Shown here piece by piece: positions 4,937-6,530 of a stretch of DNA of 6,530 bases (the first letter of the stretch is position 1; each line of letters opens with the position of its first letter). The notes beneath the pieces were generated by a model. It searched no databases. It was not told the DNA's origin and saw only the letters and a list, made by a program, of their open reading frames with translations. Location: the NCBI GenBank assembly GCA_946886325.1, contig CAMPIK010000134.1, forward strand, positions 1 to 6,530, given 5' to 3'. The translations under genes were made by a program, and so were the position numbers. The DNA comes from an uncultured Shinella sp. (lineage in GTDB: Bacteria; Pseudomonadota; Alphaproteobacteria; Rhizobiales; Rhizobiaceae).

Positions 4937-6530
4937 GCGCCCCGGCCGGGTTCCTGCTCTATGGCACGGACGAACGCGAGCCGGAGGCGCTGCGGCTCGA
5001 GGCCGGCTATCTCTCCGCGGACCTGATCGCCGGCAACCTGCGCACCATCCGTTTCCGCGACGTAGAGGTGCTGCGCGCCGTCTCCTTCCTCGTGCGCGAC
5101 CGCGACTGGGGGACCTGCGAGGCGGTGATCTCCGATCTCGCGGTGACGCAGACCGGCCAGAGTTTTGCCGTCACCTACCGCGCCAGCTTCGCGGCGCCAG
5201 ATGGTGCCGTGCTCACCTGCCACGCCTCGATCACCGGCACGCCCGGCCGGCTGAATTTCGAGGCCGAGTTCACGCCCGACCGCGATTTCGAGACGGCGCG
5301 CACCGGCTTTGCGATCCTGCACCCGATCGTCGGTGTGGCCGGCCGGCCGGTGACGGTCGAACACAGCGACGGTTCCGTCGAGGAGGCTGTCTTCCCCGAC
5401 CGGATCGAGCCCTGGCAGCCCTTCATGGACATCGCCGCGCTGACGCACGCGCCGGCGCCCGGTCTCGTCGCCGAATGCCGCATGGCGGGCGACGTCTTCG
5501 AGATGGAGGACCAGCGCAACTGGACGGATGGCTCCTACAAGACCTATGTGCGGCCGCTGGCACTGCCCTGGCCTTACAGGTTGAAGGCCGGCGAGACGGT
5601 GCGCCAGTCGGTCCGACTGACGCTCAAGGCCGGCCTTGCCGTGCCTGCGGTCGCGAAAGCGCCGGAGGCCGCCCGGCTTTCGCTCGGTCAGGCGATCGGC
5701 CAGATGCCTGCCATCGGCGTCGGACTGAGGCCGGATTGCATCGACGAAGAGCGGCGCCATGCCGGTCTTCTGCGGGACATGGGTGCGGTTCGCCTCGTCG
5801 CCCATTTCGATCCGGTCGCCGGCCATGGCGTGAGGGAACTCGCAGGCTTCGCGGAGATCGCCGCCGCCTCCGGCCTGCCCGTGACGCTGGAATGTTTCGT
5901 GCCCTGCAAGGCCGACCTCGATGCCGAGATGGCCGCCATCGCCGGCCAGGTGCGCGAGAGCGGCCTCGTGCTTGCCGACATCGCCGTCTCGCCCTCGGTC
6001 GACCGGCAATCGACGCCACCCGGCAGCACATGGCCGGATTGCCCGCCGCTGGAAGACGTCTACGCCGCGGCGCGAAAGGCGTTTCCCGGCCTGCCGCTCG
6101 GCGGCGGCATGTTCAGCTATTTCACCGAACTGAACCGCAAGCGCGTGCCGTCAGGCCCGCTCGACTACGTCACCCATTGCACCAATCCCATCGTGCATGC
6201 GGCCGACGATCTCTCCGTCATGCAGACCTTCGAGGCGCTGTCGGACGTCGTTCGCTCGGCCCGCGCCATCTACGGCGACAAGCCCTATCGCATCGGCCCC
6301 TCGACCATCGCCATGCGCCAGAACCCCTATGGCAGCGCAACAAAGGACAATCCCTCGGACAAGCGCATCGCCATGGCCAATCGCGATCCGCGCCACAACG
6401 CCCTCTTCGGCGCCGCCTGGACGCTCGCCTATGCCGCGACGGTGGCAGAAGCCCGCCTCGACCTGCTGACGCTGTCAACGCTGGCCGGCCCCTTCGGACT
6501 GGTCGCGGGGGAGGGCGAGCCGGTAGAGGC
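4933..6530 (+). CDS. apnL: Probable D-apionate lactonase, 3' end beyond window
   Basis: The frame is open for 532 codons to the window edge with no stop, so the C-terminus is missing. Two regions can be seen. Residues 1 to about 235 are rich in beta strands ('GNLRTIRFRDVEVLRAVSF', 'DRDWGTCEAVISDL', 'ITGTPGRLNFEAEFTPD'), suggesting a beta-sandwich. From about 260 onward the pattern is that of an alpha/beta barrel: IGVGLRPD (261-268), LPLGGGMFSYFTELNR (387-402), CTNPIVHAADD (416-426) and a QNPYG segment near 464-468. There is no signal peptide, so it is probably cytoplasmic. ApnL hydrolyses D-apionolactone to D-apionate, the step after ApsD. The call rests on remembered family resemblance and the coupled apsD neighbour. 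Start at 4933 is set by the ATGA overlap and the GGAGG site. Which residues are catalytic cannot be decided from this reading. Confidence 0.75.
   Translation, partial: MSAPAGFLLYGTDEREPEALRLEAGYLSADLIAGNLRTIRFRDVEVLRAVSFLVRDRDWGTCEAVISDLAVTQTGQSFAVTYRASFAAPDGAVLTCHASITGTPGRLNFEAEFTPDRDFETARTGFAILHPIVGVAGRPVTVEHSDGSVEEAVFPDRIEPWQPFMDIAALTHAPAPGLVAECRMAGDVFEMEDQRNWTDGSYKTYVRPLALPWPYRLKAGETVRQSVRLTLKAGLAVPAVAKAPEAARLSLGQAIGQMPAIGVGLRPDCIDEERRHAGLLRDMGAVRLVAHFDPVAGHGVRELAGFAEIAAASGLPVTLECFVPCKADLDAEMAAIAGQVRESGLVLADIAVSPSVDRQSTPPGSTWPDCPPLEDVYAAARKAFPGLPLGGGMFSYFTELNRKRVPSGPLDYVTHCTNPIVHAADDLSVMQTFEALSDVVRSARAIYGDKPYRIGPSTIAMRQNPYGSATKDNPSDKRIAMANRDPRHNALFGAAWTLAYAATVAEARLDLLTLSTLAGPFGLVAGEGEPVE

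Overview
The window is high-GC DNA (hand counts of flanking 60-base blocks give 63 to 72 % GC) with alphaproteobacterial codon use. Gene content and protein style point to a member of the Rhizobiaceae or a close relative (Rhizobium, Agrobacterium, Ensifer, Shinella type). No RNA gene, CRISPR array, insertion sequence or origin was found. All supported genes lie on the + strand.

Layout: (1) 2-499 is the 3' end of a DUF2291 predicted periplasmic lipoprotein. (2) 496-2076 is a double-NBD sugar ABC transporter ATPase of the RbsA/MglA type. (3) 2076-3140 is an RbsC-type sugar permease. (4) 3141-3901 is a low-GC (about 47-52 %) stretch unlike its surroundings. It carries a small DUF7660-like protein (3204-3428) and a probable small two-helix membrane protein (3511-3815) whose frame is interrupted at a run of seven G. 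(5) 3902-4936 is a Gfo/Idh/MocA oxidoreductase resembling D-apiose dehydrogenase (ApsD). (6) 4933 to the window end is a 3'-truncated gene resembling D-apionate lactonase (ApnL); it has no stop inside the window.

The four high-GC junctions that can be seen are tight: ATGA overlaps at 496-499 and 4933-4936, and a TGATG overlap at 2074-2078. They read as one transport and catabolism operon: an ABC importer brings in a branched pentose (probably D-apiose), ApsD oxidises it to the lactone, and ApnL opens the lactone to D-apionate. The solute-binding protein and the later steps would lie outside the window.

The unusual part is the roughly 760-base low-GC block between the permease and apsD. It looks like a transferred insert holding two small accessory genes unrelated to sugar catabolism. 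The DUF7660-like protein has the look of a small immunity-type protein, which is inference. Its neighbour is only recovered as a convincing membrane protein if a -1 shift at the G run is allowed.
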